Origin: Acidaminococcus timonensis
GTDB taxonomy: Bacteria > Bacillota > Negativicutes > Acidaminococcales > Acidaminococcaceae
Assembly: GCF_900106585.1 (NCBI RefSeq)
Contig: NZ_FNWH01000006.1
Location: forward strand, 558,001 to 622,000
Length of the DNA: 64,000 nucleotides
Direction: 5' to 3'
Positions 17,478 through 25,800 of this stretch are shown here, piece by piece. The notes beneath the pieces were generated by a model that saw only the letters and a list, made by a program, of their open reading frames with translations, was not told where the DNA came from and did not search any database. Position numbers and translations under genes: made by a program. The stretch's first letter is position 1; each line of letters starts with the position of its first letter.

Positions 17478-18452
17478 ATGGCACTTTCCACGCTGCAGCG
17501 GGAAACCTTGTTCCGCCGGCTGGGGCTTTTGCTCCAGGGCGGTCTGCCCCTGCTGTCGGCCCTGGAGGCCCTGGGCCGGCAGGGCAGCGGCGAGACGGGA
17601 CGAGTCTGCAGTTTACTGGCTGCCCAGCTGCGCCGGGGAAGCTCTCTTTCCCAGGCGCTGCACCGCCAGCGCACTCAGGTGGGTGACCTGGCCTGGGTGC
17701 TGGCGGAAGGTGGGGAGCTGAGCGGTCAGCTCCCGGCTGTATTCCAGCAATTGGCCGTATTTTATCAGAAAAAACGGGAAAATCAAAAGGCCCTGCTTCA
17801 GGCTTCTCTGTACCCGGCTCTGGTGCTGGGCATCACGGGCCTGCTGGGCCTGTACTTTCTGTGGAGCATCCTGCCCCTGTTCGGGGATCTGTATGCCTCC
17901 CTGCACCTTCCCATGAGCCCGGGCTTGCGCTTTTTCCTGTCTCTGAGCCGCCTGCTCCATGGGCGGCCCTGGCTGCTGCCGGTGGGGCTGCTGGCAGCAG
18001 CTTTCCTGCTCCGGCTGGCCTGGCAGCGCCGCTCCCGCTGGCTGCTCCGCTGTCCGGGCCTGACCAGCCTGAACCGGAAGTTCTGGGAAATCCGCTACCT
18101 GGGGCTGCTGTCCCTGCTGCTCCGGGGCGGGCTGGCGTTGGAGACGGCCAGCCGGCTGAGCCGCCAGGTGGTGGCCGGGCGTCCCTTTTCCCACTGTGCC
18201 CGGGAGGGGGACCGGCTGTTCAGTCCGCTGACCGTGGAATTTCTGGCCCTGGGCGAAGAGAGCGGAAATCTATCCGGACTGCTCATGGAAGCCGCCTGCA
18301 TCCTGGAACAGGATTTCCAGAGCCGTTTGAAGCAGCTGAAGACCCTGCTGGAACCGGCTCTGCTGCTCACCCTTGCCTTGGGCTGCGGGGGGATGCTGCT
18401 TTTTCTGCTGACCCCGCTCTTCGAACTGATGAATGGCATATCGTTTTTGTAA
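17478..18452 (+). CDS. Type II secretion / type IV pilus inner-membrane platform protein (GspF/PilC/ComGB family)
   Basis: Protein of 324 residues with two T2SSF domains (about 5-125 and 205-320) and three hydrophobic segments near 110-140, 165-185 and 295-320. Motifs LRRGSSLSQAL, LAEGGELSGQL and LALGEESGNL are typical of the family. It anchors pilus or pseudopilus assembly in the inner membrane. It is shorter than most PilC proteins (about 400), lacking some of the N-terminal part, like ComGB. GGAAGGAGG lies upstream. No assembly ATPase gene is adjacent. Confidence 0.88.
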   Translation: MALSTLQRETLFRRLGLLLQGGLPLLSALEALGRQGSGETGRVCSLLAAQLRRGSSLSQALHRQRTQVGDLAWVLAEGGELSGQLPAVFQQLAVFYQKKRENQKALLQASLYPALVLGITGLLGLYFLWSILPLFGDLYASLHLPMSPGLRFFLSLSRLLHGRPWLLPVGLLAAAFLLRLAWQRRSRWLLRCPGLTSLNRKFWEIRYLGLLSLLLRGGLALETASRLSRQVVAGRPFSHCAREGDRLFSPLTVEFLALGEESGNLSGLLMEAACILEQDFQSRLKQLKTLLEPALLLTLALGCGGMLLFLLTPLFELMNGISFL

Positions 18453-18467
18453 GGAAAGGAGAACAAG

Positions 18468-18866
18468 ATGCAAACAGACCTGAAATCTAACGGGAAACCC
18501 CATAAGAAATCCGGAGGCTTCACCCTGATCGAAATCATCGCCGTCATGGCCATCATCGGGGGATTGGCGGCCGCCCTGCTGCCTTCCATCAACACAGCCA
18601 TGAACAAATCCCGGGACAGCCAGTTGATTTCCAATCTGGCCGTACTGGAAAGCGGTGCCAAAATGTACCAGCTGGAAACGGGCAAGGCCCCGGGGGATAT
18701 CGATACCCTGCGGAAGGGCAAGTACGTGCCTGACCGGGAATACCAGGACATCCAGATGGAGGGAGCCGGCGAAGACGGGGAAATCGTATTCCAGGGCAGG
18801 CTTTCTGACGGACGTACCGTCAAGAGCAACGAACTGGGCACCACCAAAAACGGAGAAGGGGCATGA
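18468..18866 (+). CDS. Prepilin/pseudopilin with type IV N-methylation motif (ComGC/GspG-like)
   Basis: Protein of 132 residues. After an unusually long 17-residue leader rich in Lys the class III signal GGFTLIEIIAVMAIIGGLAAALLPSI gives the cleavage site Gly-Phe and Glu at +5. The C-terminal part has a GspG-like helix then a short sheet region (KAPGDIDTLRKGKYVP). It is probably the major pseudopilin of this operon. AAAGGAG stands upstream; it overlaps the next gene by four bases. Confidence 0.88.
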   Translation: MQTDLKSNGKPHKKSGGFTLIEIIAVMAIIGGLAAALLPSINTAMNKSRDSQLISNLAVLESGAKMYQLETGKAPGDIDTLRKGKYVPDREYQDIQMEGAGEDGEIVFQGRLSDGRTVKSNELGTTKNGEGA

Positions 18867-19315
18867 GACCACGGAAAGCGCCGGGGTATCTGCTGCTGGA
18901 GCTGCTGCTGGAACTGGGACTCTGGATGACGGGACTTCTGCTGGCGGGCCCCGCCCTGTTCCAACTGGAGGGCCTGGCTCGGCAGACCCAGCTGGACCTG
19001 GCCACCCAGACCACAGCGGATACCCTGTCGGCGCTGCAGCAGCGGAACCTGTTCCTGACCGGCCATCATCTGCAGTTCATCGTAACGGAGGAGGGATCCA
19101 GGGCCTACGCCTGGCGGGACCTGGTCCATACAAAGATCCTGGACCTGCCCCGGCTGGGGCTGGGGGATTTTACCCTGGTAGGAAAGGGCGGCGGCTTCAC
19201 TTCCACCGGGAATGTGGAAGAAAGCTTCTGCATCGGGCTGCGGGACCGGAGAGACGGGCGGCGGTGCAAAATGATCCGCTTCCAGCCGGTGCAGGGGAGG
19301 ATGGTCTATGAATAG
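18863..19315 (+). CDS. Pseudopilin-like protein with N-terminal membrane helix
   Basis: Protein of 150 residues. The start (PGYLLLELLLELGLWMTGLLL) resembles a type IV prepilin N-terminus with Glu at the expected place, but the residue before the hydrophobic stretch is Gly-Tyr rather than Gly-Phe. The remainder looks like a beta-rich minor pilin head of the ComGD/GspH kind. It overlaps genes on both sides by 4 and 8 bases. Confidence 0.7.
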   Translation: MRPRKAPGYLLLELLLELGLWMTGLLLAGPALFQLEGLARQTQLDLATQTTADTLSALQQRNLFLTGHHLQFIVTEEGSRAYAWRDLVHTKILDLPRLGLGDFTLVGKGGGFTSTGNVEESFCIGLRDRRDGRRCKMIRFQPVQGRMVYE

Positions 19316-19622
19316 AAAGAGCGGCGGGTTCTTTCTGCTGGACGGGCTCCTGGCGTCCCTGCTGCTGGGAATGGGGACCCTGGTGGCGCTTATGGGCTGG
19401 CAGCAGGCGGCTGGGCTGGGAGCCTGGCGGCAGAAACGGGAGGAGGCCCAGGAACTGGCCCTGGAACGTCTGCAGGGGGAATGCACTACCCTGGAGACGG
19501 GGTACCGGGTGGAGGAGGAAGTGCAGGCCGTTCCCGGGCTGCCGGGGGTGCAGCTGCGGCAGGTACGGCTGTACTGGAAAGACCATCTGGTGGGCTGCGG
19601 GGCGGGCTATGAAAAAGGCTAG
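19308..19622 (+). CDS. Minor pseudopilin (PilV/GspI-like)
   Basis: Protein of 104 residues starting with the signal SGGFFLLDGLLASLLLGMGTLVALM: Gly-Phe cleavage, but Asp rather than Glu at the fifth position. The rest is a helix and a short sheet ending in two Cys-containing turns (VGCGAGYEKG). Overlaps with both neighbours show a tightly coupled operon. Confidence 0.7.
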   Translation: MNRKSGGFFLLDGLLASLLLGMGTLVALMGWQQAAGLGAWRQKREEAQELALERLQGECTTLETGYRVEEEVQAVPGLPGVQLRQVRLYWKDHLVGCGAGYEKG

Positions 19623-20139
19623 GGGGTTCCTTCTGGCAGAAGGGGCCCTGGCCCTGCTGCTGGTCCTGCTGGCGGCAGGCCGTCTGCTCCAGGCCCTGCC
19701 CGGTGCGGCCCTGTCCCTGCAGCGGCCCGGTGCGGCCCTGTCCCTGCAGCGCCTGGTGGGGCGCCGGGAACTGCTGCGGACCCGCCAGGACCTGCACACC
19801 CGTCTGGAGGCGGCTCTTCTGACGTCGGTCTCCCAGACCCGGGTGGTACAGGGAAAGCATGGAACGGAACTGGAGTGTTACCACCGGTACTCCCAGGCCC
19901 AGTGGACCTTTTTTGTGGCAGAATCGGCCTCCACCCACCTTCCCACCCTGTACAAGGGCACCTGGAACCAGGACAGCCGGCAGAAAGGGGTCAATCCCCT
20001 GACCCCGCCCCATGTGGAGGTAACCGGGTTTGCAGTGGAAGCCCTGCCGGAGAAACGGATTCGCTGGCACCTGGGCCTGCGGCACCGGCAGACCGGTCAG
20101 GAAACGGAACTGGCAAAGGTGTATCGCTATGGGAGGTAG
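19609..20139 (+). CDS. Pseudopilin-like protein with internal 9-residue duplication
   Basis: Protein of 176 residues with a prepilin-like start (RGFLLAEGALALLLVLLAAG; Glu at position 5 after the cleavage site). Just after the helix the sequence PGAALSLQR appears twice, the result of a 27-bp tandem duplication at 19699-19752. The C-terminal half is a beta-rich head. It probably corresponds to a PilW/GspJ-type minor pilin. Confidence 0.68.
   Translation: MKKARGFLLAEGALALLLVLLAAGRLLQALPGAALSLQRPGAALSLQRLVGRRELLRTRQDLHTRLEAALLTSVSQTRVVQGKHGTELECYHRYSQAQWTFFVAESASTHLPTLYKGTWNQDSRQKGVNPLTPPHVEVTGFAVEALPEKRIRWHLGLRHRQTGQETELAKVYRYGR
19699..19752 (+). repeat. 27-bp tandem duplication inside a pseudopilin gene
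   Basis: Two back-to-back 27-base copies (19699-19725 and 19726-19752) differ only at the last base. The repeat keeps the reading frame and adds nine residues after the membrane helix. Confidence 0.9.
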
Positions 20140-20971
20140 GAAAGAGCCCGGGCTGGCAAGCCTTATGGTGCTGGTGTGCCTGCTGTTGGTTTCGGGGCTG
20201 GCGGGAATCCTGGTCCGGACGGCCAGACAGGAACTGGCGGCCCAGACCCTGCGGCAGGAGGCCCGGTTGTGGGCAGAACTGTTGTGGAGCCTGGAGCAGG
20301 TGCGGACGGGCGAACCGATGCTGGCACCGGGAGAAACCCGGCTTCTGCCGGCGGTCCGGTTCCGGCCGGACTGTCCTCCTGTATCCCTGCGGCTGGAAGG
20401 GGAGAAAAAAGGGTTGATCCACCGGGAACGACTGCAGCTGCTGGATCTGAAGAACTGGCCCCTCCTTACGGGAGTACGGCTGGCAGTGACCATGCCCGGG
20501 GTGGAGGAGAGGCTTCCCTTTCTGCCCGGGGGGATGGTGGGGGATGGACGGGCCAGCCGGACCCTGGCGGTGGACTGGAACCAGCTGCAGCAGGCAGCCC
20601 CCTGCCAGCTGCCCCAATCCCGCCGGCTGGCACTGCCCCTTAGCGGCGAATTCTGCAAGGGCCGCACCGGATGGCAGCTGGAAAAACGGCTGACCGGCCG
20701 GGGCATCCTGGTGGTCAGCGGGCCTGTGACTTTTCAGCGGGGCAGCCGGGTACTGGGGGATTTTCGGATTTTGAGCCAGGGGGATGTGACCGTGCACCCC
20801 GGCGCCCGGCTGGAAAACGTATACCTGTATGCCGGGGGCGATATGCGCCTCATGGCCGGGTGCCAGGTGAAAGGGATCCTGGCGGCCCGGGGCAGGATCA
20901 CCGTGGAGGAAGGGGCCAGTTTCACCCCGGAGGCGAAGGTGCTGGAGGCGTTTGTGACCAGCTGGAAATAG
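20129..20971 (+). CDS. Membrane-anchored protein with beta-helix (bactofilin-like) C-terminus, pilus operon
   Basis: Protein of 280 residues when started at the ATG at 20129, which overlaps the preceding gene by 11 bases. After GGRKEPG comes a hydrophobic segment (LASLMVLVCLLLVSGLAGIL), like PilX or ComGG minor components. Residues about 200-275 are a run of short strands (GILVVSGPVTF, GDFRILSQGDVTV, VYLYAGGDMRL, GILAARGRITV) with Gly turns, as in bactofilin or polymer-forming folds. A role at the tip or base of the pseudopilus is inferred from position. Confidence 0.65.
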   Translation: MGGRKEPGLASLMVLVCLLLVSGLAGILVRTARQELAAQTLRQEARLWAELLWSLEQVRTGEPMLAPGETRLLPAVRFRPDCPPVSLRLEGEKKGLIHRERLQLLDLKNWPLLTGVRLAVTMPGVEERLPFLPGGMVGDGRASRTLAVDWNQLQQAAPCQLPQSRRLALPLSGEFCKGRTGWQLEKRLTGRGILVVSGPVTFQRGSRVLGDFRILSQGDVTVHPGARLENVYLYAGGDMRLMAGCQVKGILAARGRITVEEGASFTPEAKVLEAFVTSWK

Positions 20972-21037
20972 CCTTTTCACACTTTTTCCATGGATGTGTG
21001 GTATGATAAAGCCATGCGAAAAAAGGAGGAACTGCCC

Positions 21038-21898
21038 ATGCATCTGCGAAAATCTCTCACGGCTCTGGCACTGGGGCTTTCTATGTCCCTGCCCCTTTCT
21101 GCCTTTGCTTTTGGCCATACCACCCTGCTTTCGGAATCCTACAGCAGCGGCAGGGCTTCCGGGACCGTTCCCTTTGCGGACGGACTGAAGGAAGCCTACC
21201 AGCAGAACAACCTGAACCACATCATCAAGGAAAAGGCCAACGCCCTGGGCAAGGCCGCCGGAGGCCAGGCCACCCTGAGCTATGAAGTGACCGTGAACCG
21301 GCCCAGCCTGTTCAGTGTGATCTTGAAGGCCCAGGGGGACCGGACCGTCTACGGGGGACTGAACCTGGACACCACCGATGGCAATGTGATCGAGGACAAG
21401 GATCTGTTCTATACCAACAGCGCCGAGTATGCCCAAAACATCCAGGGCCGATCCTACGTATTTGCCGAAGACGGGGTGCGCATCGCCAGTACCCCGGATG
21501 GCCCGTATGATACGCTGGTGCCCTATACCCGGATCCTGAAAGCCCTGAATGTGGCGGAAGGAGCCCGGCTGCTGACCAGTTACAAGCTGGATTCCCTGGC
21601 GGAGAACATGACCCTGCCCCTGAAGAAGGGCGAACTGGTGGCCCTGTACATGGAATCCAACCCCACCAGCGGCAACCAGTGGGTACTGGCAGACCAGAGC
21701 GGCCATGAGGGATTTGTGAACCTGGGCCACTCCTTTACCTTGCCCATGCAGAACCCCACCGGCCAGGCCGGTTCCCCCGGTGTGACCATCCTGTTTGCCA
21801 GTTTCGACCGGCCCGGGGATTACCAGCTGAAAGCCCTGTACGGCAAGACCCTGGCGGCTCCCCTGCGGGAACGGGTATACAGGTTCCACGTGGAGTAG
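21038..21898 (+). CDS. Secreted protein with C-terminal chagasin-like (I42) protease-inhibitor domain
   Basis: Protein of 286 residues with a clear signal peptide (KSLTALALGLSMSLPLSAFAF). Residues about 25-170 contain YEVTVNRPSLFSVILKAQ and GGLNLDTTDGNVI, reminiscent of the DUF3298/RsiV type of fold. The last 100 residues match the chagasin pattern: ESNPTSGNQWVL (the NPTTGY loop), then GSPGVTILFASFDRPGDYQL and a final RVYRFHVE strand. Chagasins inhibit papain-like cysteine proteases. The start at 21038 has AAAGGAGGA upstream; earlier in-frame codons lack the signal-peptide geometry. Monocistronic by position. Confidence 0.75.
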   Translation: MHLRKSLTALALGLSMSLPLSAFAFGHTTLLSESYSSGRASGTVPFADGLKEAYQQNNLNHIIKEKANALGKAAGGQATLSYEVTVNRPSLFSVILKAQGDRTVYGGLNLDTTDGNVIEDKDLFYTNSAEYAQNIQGRSYVFAEDGVRIASTPDGPYDTLVPYTRILKALNVAEGARLLTSYKLDSLAENMTLPLKKGELVALYMESNPTSGNQWVLADQSGHEGFVNLGHSFTLPMQNPTGQAGSPGVTILFASFDRPGDYQLKALYGKTLAAPLRERVYRFHVE

Positions 21899-22002
21899 GG
21901 GGCTTTCCCGCCAGACCGATTTATGGTATGATGGAGTTGTAGAGCAGGCTTTTGGCCTGATGGGATGACAACAAGAAGTTTAGACTGCGAGGAGGCTTTT
22001 TT

Positions 22003-22377
22003 ATGGAACAAAAATTCTACAAATGTGCCCATTGTGGGAAAATCATTGCTGTTGTAAAAGAGACCGGCGTACCGGTGATGTGCTGCGGCCAGAAAATGGA
22101 TGAACTGGTACCCAACACTACGGACGCTGCCCAGGAAAAACACGTTCCGGTGGTGGAAGTGAAAGGGAACCTGGTCACTGTGACTGTGGGTTCTGTGCTG
22201 CACCCTATGCAGCCGGAACATTACATTGAATGGATCAGCCTGCACACCAAACAGGGGAACCAGAGAAAGGAACTGCATCCGGGGGATGCGCCCAAAGCTG
22301 AATTTGCCCTGGTGGATGGGGACGAAGTGGAATCCGCTTACGCCTATTGCAACCTGCACGGACTGTGGAAGAAGTAA
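22003..22377 (+). CDS. dfx: Desulfoferrodoxin (superoxide reductase)
   Basis: Protein of 124 residues with both iron centres. Centre I ligands are Cys8, Cys11, Cys27 and Cys28 (CAHC and MCCG). Centre II ligands are His47, His67, His73, Cys116 and His119 (EKHVPVV, VLHPM, EHYIEWI, CNLHGLW). It reduces superoxide to peroxide without making oxygen, as expected in a strict anaerobe. GAGGAGGC lies upstream and a terminator downstream, so it is transcribed alone. Confidence 0.95.
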   Translation: MEQKFYKCAHCGKIIAVVKETGVPVMCCGQKMDELVPNTTDAAQEKHVPVVEVKGNLVTVTVGSVLHPMQPEHYIEWISLHTKQGNQRKELHPGDAPKAEFALVDGDEVESAYAYCNLHGLWKK

Positions 22378-22403
22378 TCCATCTCTGAGAAATCAATCAG
22401 CAG

Positions 22404-22458
22404 AGACTGTGGAAGGTGCCGGACATTTTGCCCGGCTTCCTGCCGCAGTCTTTTTTTT
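22404..22458 (+). terminator. Rho-independent terminator after dfx
   Basis: AGACTGTGGAAGGTGCCGG pairs with CCCGGCTTCCTGCCGCAGTC apart from a few wobble or mismatch positions, followed by T8. Confidence 0.88.
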
Positions 22459-22659
22459 ACACCATAATGATGAAAAACTTCTATCTTTTTTTCACAGAAC
22501 AAAAAGCAGACAAATTTGTTCTATAGGAAATAGTTATATGACATGATTCCAACCTTCCTGTAATCTTTGTCCGCATAAATCCATAGTTTTATCCACTGAA
22601 TAAAATATGTAAATATTGACAATGACGTTTTTTTACATATGCAATATAAATATATATCG
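22459..22659. other. AT-rich spacer upstream of the autotransporter
   Basis: Strongly AT-rich, unlike the surroundings, with TTGACA at 22616 and several TATA-like stretches but no well-spaced second box for it. No gene seen. Such AT-rich upstream regions are common binding grounds for nucleoid proteins (inference). Confidence 0.5.
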
Positions 22660-22688
22660 TTGCAATGTACACGAAATAATTATATAAT
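22660..22688 (+). promoter_or_regulatory. Promoter of the autotransporter gene
   Basis: TTGCAA (22660-22665) and a perfect TATAAT (22683-22688) are 17 bases apart, giving a leader of about 130 bases before the start at 22828. Confidence 0.75.
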
Positions 22689-22771
22689 AGCTTGCAAGAA
22701 AAAGACACAAGACAGAAATGCAACTACCCATCCAGTTTGGACACGGTATATCCATACATAAGATTTGCTGC

Positions 22772-22797
22772 AAAGAAGCCAGCCACCGGCTTCTTTT
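22772..22797 (+). terminator. Terminator-like hairpin in the autotransporter leader
   Basis: AAAGAAGCC (22772-22780) pairs with GGCTTCTTT (22788-22796) and is followed by TTGTTTTG. It lies between promoter and gene, where it could act as an attenuator. It also begins 30 bases ahead of the ribosome site. Confidence 0.6.
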
Positions 22798-22827
22798 TGT
22801 TTTGGCCGAAAGGGGAAAAGAAAGGAT

Positions 22828-25800
22828 ATGATGAGGATGAAAAACAAGAAACAGCTGACTATGGCGTTGGCCCTGACTCTGGCACTGGGGGGAAGTGTGC
22901 CGGTATGGGCGGCGGTGCAGAGTGGGCCCTTGGTGGTGACGGAAAAAGGGCAGACCGTGACCGATGATTTTGATGTGACAAACTGCGGTAATCGGGCGAT
23001 TCTGGAGATTGGCTCTACTGCTGCCGCTGGTACAGATGACGTGACTACCGTAAATTCCAAGACCATTTCCGGTACCTATTCAAATAAGGGAGAAGCCAAC
23101 GGCATCTGGGTACATGATGAGTATCCCGGCAAAGTGAACCTGGCCGATGGGATGACCGTGAAGGTAGATGCCACCGGTAATGACTACAACGCTACCGGTA
23201 TCTACCTGGAAGGGGTGGACCGTAGGCATGATCCTAAAAGTACAGACGAATCGGTGAATGCCAATGAAGAATATAAAAATAATGGCAATCAGATTTCTTC
23301 GACTACCGTGAATGTGGGAAGTGGGACTACTATTACGGTGAATGCCGAGGCTCCGGAGAGAAAAACGGGAGTGCGTTTGGACGCCCATGCGTTAGAAAAC
23401 CACTTTGGTCATATGACAGTAGGAGATAACGTGAATCTCTCGGTGAAATCAGGGGCTTTCTCGTACAATCAGACATCTGGCTTTTATTCCCTTTTTTATG
23501 GAGATACCGTCATTGGCAATCATTTTACCAGCACCGCAGAAGCGGTGGCCAACAAGGATACGGGAGAAACGCTCATCAGAGCCATGGAAAGTCTGCATGA
23601 CTATTTTCATTTGAATAGGCAACAAGTAGAGGCTCTTTCTCATGATCAACTGACCATGGGGAGCGATGCCCATTTGACTTCCACGCTCTTAGTACAGTCA
23701 CCGGACAACGGGCAACAGCTGATTAATAATGAAGGGTTGGTTCTTTCCAGAACGGATTTCTCCATTGGAGACAGGCTGACCGTTGACACTACGCAGAAGG
23801 GTGTAGAACAGGATCCTGAAAAAGAGAGTTCCTATGGTCAAGGACATACTGTGGGTATTTTCGTACACGATACAAAGACGGGTACCATAGGAGCCGGTCT
23901 GAAAAATACAGTAACAGTTGCCAATCGTACTGATGATTTTGCAGATGGAATCTTTTTGTCGGGGTGGGAGATGACAAAACGTAGGTATCCGGATTATAAC
24001 CCGACAGAAGAAGATAAAAAGAAGGATACGACGGAGATTTCCATCAAGGAAGACAGTCATAACGATGTTACCGTGACAGACAGCGCAGTGGGGACGATTC
24101 GTGGAATTGAAATGGAATCTAACTCCAAGCTGAATCTGGGAAAAAATGGAGAAATGACGGTTGCGCAAATCCGTGGAAAAGCAGACGCAGTCGATGGGAT
24201 ATATATTGATTCCGCCTCTACCATCCACATGGGAGACAATAGCCAGAATCATATCGTGATTGATTCCGGCAATGCAGGATCTATATATGGGATTAATGCG
24301 CAGTCCCAGTCAAAGGTCACCTTAGGAGACGGTAATCAGCAGACAATCCGCATCAATGGTGGTACGGTTACGGATGTATACGGTATTAACCCTTATTCAT
24401 CTTCGGAAGTGGATGTGGGAGAAAGAGGAACAGCATCAATCTGCATCAATGATGGTACGGTTAGGAATGTATATGGCATCAGCCCTCATTCATCTTCCGA
24501 AGTCAATGTGGGAGAAAGAGGAAATGTATCTATCACACAGACGGGTGGAACTGTTTCCCAGCTGTATGGAGTTTATGTATTAGATGATTCCAAATTACAA
24601 ATCCAAAAGAACGGAACCATATCCATCAGCCAGAAGGACGGGAAATCTTCCAGCATGATCTATGGATTGGAAGCGTATAACAGCTCTACCGTCTCTGCAG
24701 AGGATGGGCTGCAGATTCACATTGATTCGGAAAACGACGAATCCACAGGCAATGTAAATGGCCTTTACAACTTCTTTAAAAGTCATATGACCCTTGGGAA
24801 TAACAGCGATATTTCTGTCGTCGTTAAAAATACCAGTCAGCAACCTGCAAAGGCTGTGGTCAGCGGCATGCGGAATATTCTGGCAAAATCCAGATTTGGC
24901 AATGACCTCCACGTGCAGGTGCAGGCTGATAATTATGGAACTGCAGAGGGTATCCGGAATACCGGCGTTGATCTTAACTCCGGAAATAAGAAAAATGGGT
25001 CTCCTGCCACTATGATCATCGGCGACAATCTGTCCGTTGACGTAAAAGCGTCTGAACTGTCCAACGGCGGAGCTCCTACCGTGGAAGGCATCCGCAACGG
25101 CACAAATCATCTTCCGGGATATACCTTTACGGATGGGAAAAATACGCTGCTTACGGTAGGGAAGAATGCCCAGATTACGGTTACAGCTCCTGATCAGGTG
25201 ACCGATGTATCGGCGCTCCATTCCTTCAACCATGCCGATGCGGAGATTGGTGACGGTGCCGTCCTCACAGTGAACAGCCATGCGCAGAACAGCAAAGGCA
25301 GCATCATCAATCATGTAGTCAAAGCGGATGATGCAGGCAAAGTCACCTTCGACGGCGCCATGACGCTCTCCGGCAGCCAGAATGCCATCTACAGCACCGG
25401 TGATGGCAGCTCTGTCACTGCTGTGGGCGAAGGACGCAAGGTGATTCTGGGGAACCTGGAATCGGCTGATAAAGGCACCATCAAGGTCAAGCTCCATACA
25501 GGAGATTCTCTCTTCCGTGGGGCATCCACAGTGGACAAGGGCGATACGGAACTGGCCCTGGCCAATGGGGCCCTTTGGGATATGACGGACAGCAGTACGG
25601 TGACGACACTGGACCACAGCAATGGCGGCATCGTCGATATGGCCTATAACAAGGATTACCAGCGCCTTGACATGGATGCCTACAGCGGCCGGGATGGCAT
25701 GTTCTTAATGAAGACGGACCTTGACAGCCAGACCGACGGCGACAAGGTCTATATGAAGCGTGCAGAGGCAGGCTCCCAGGGCCTTGTCCAGGTGCATGAT

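Noticed and set aside
19991-21889. Open frame of 632 codons on the minus strand
   Set aside because: It runs antisense to the pilus operon and the chagasin-like gene, is low-complexity (Gly/Gln/His/Pro) and has no ribosome site at its start.
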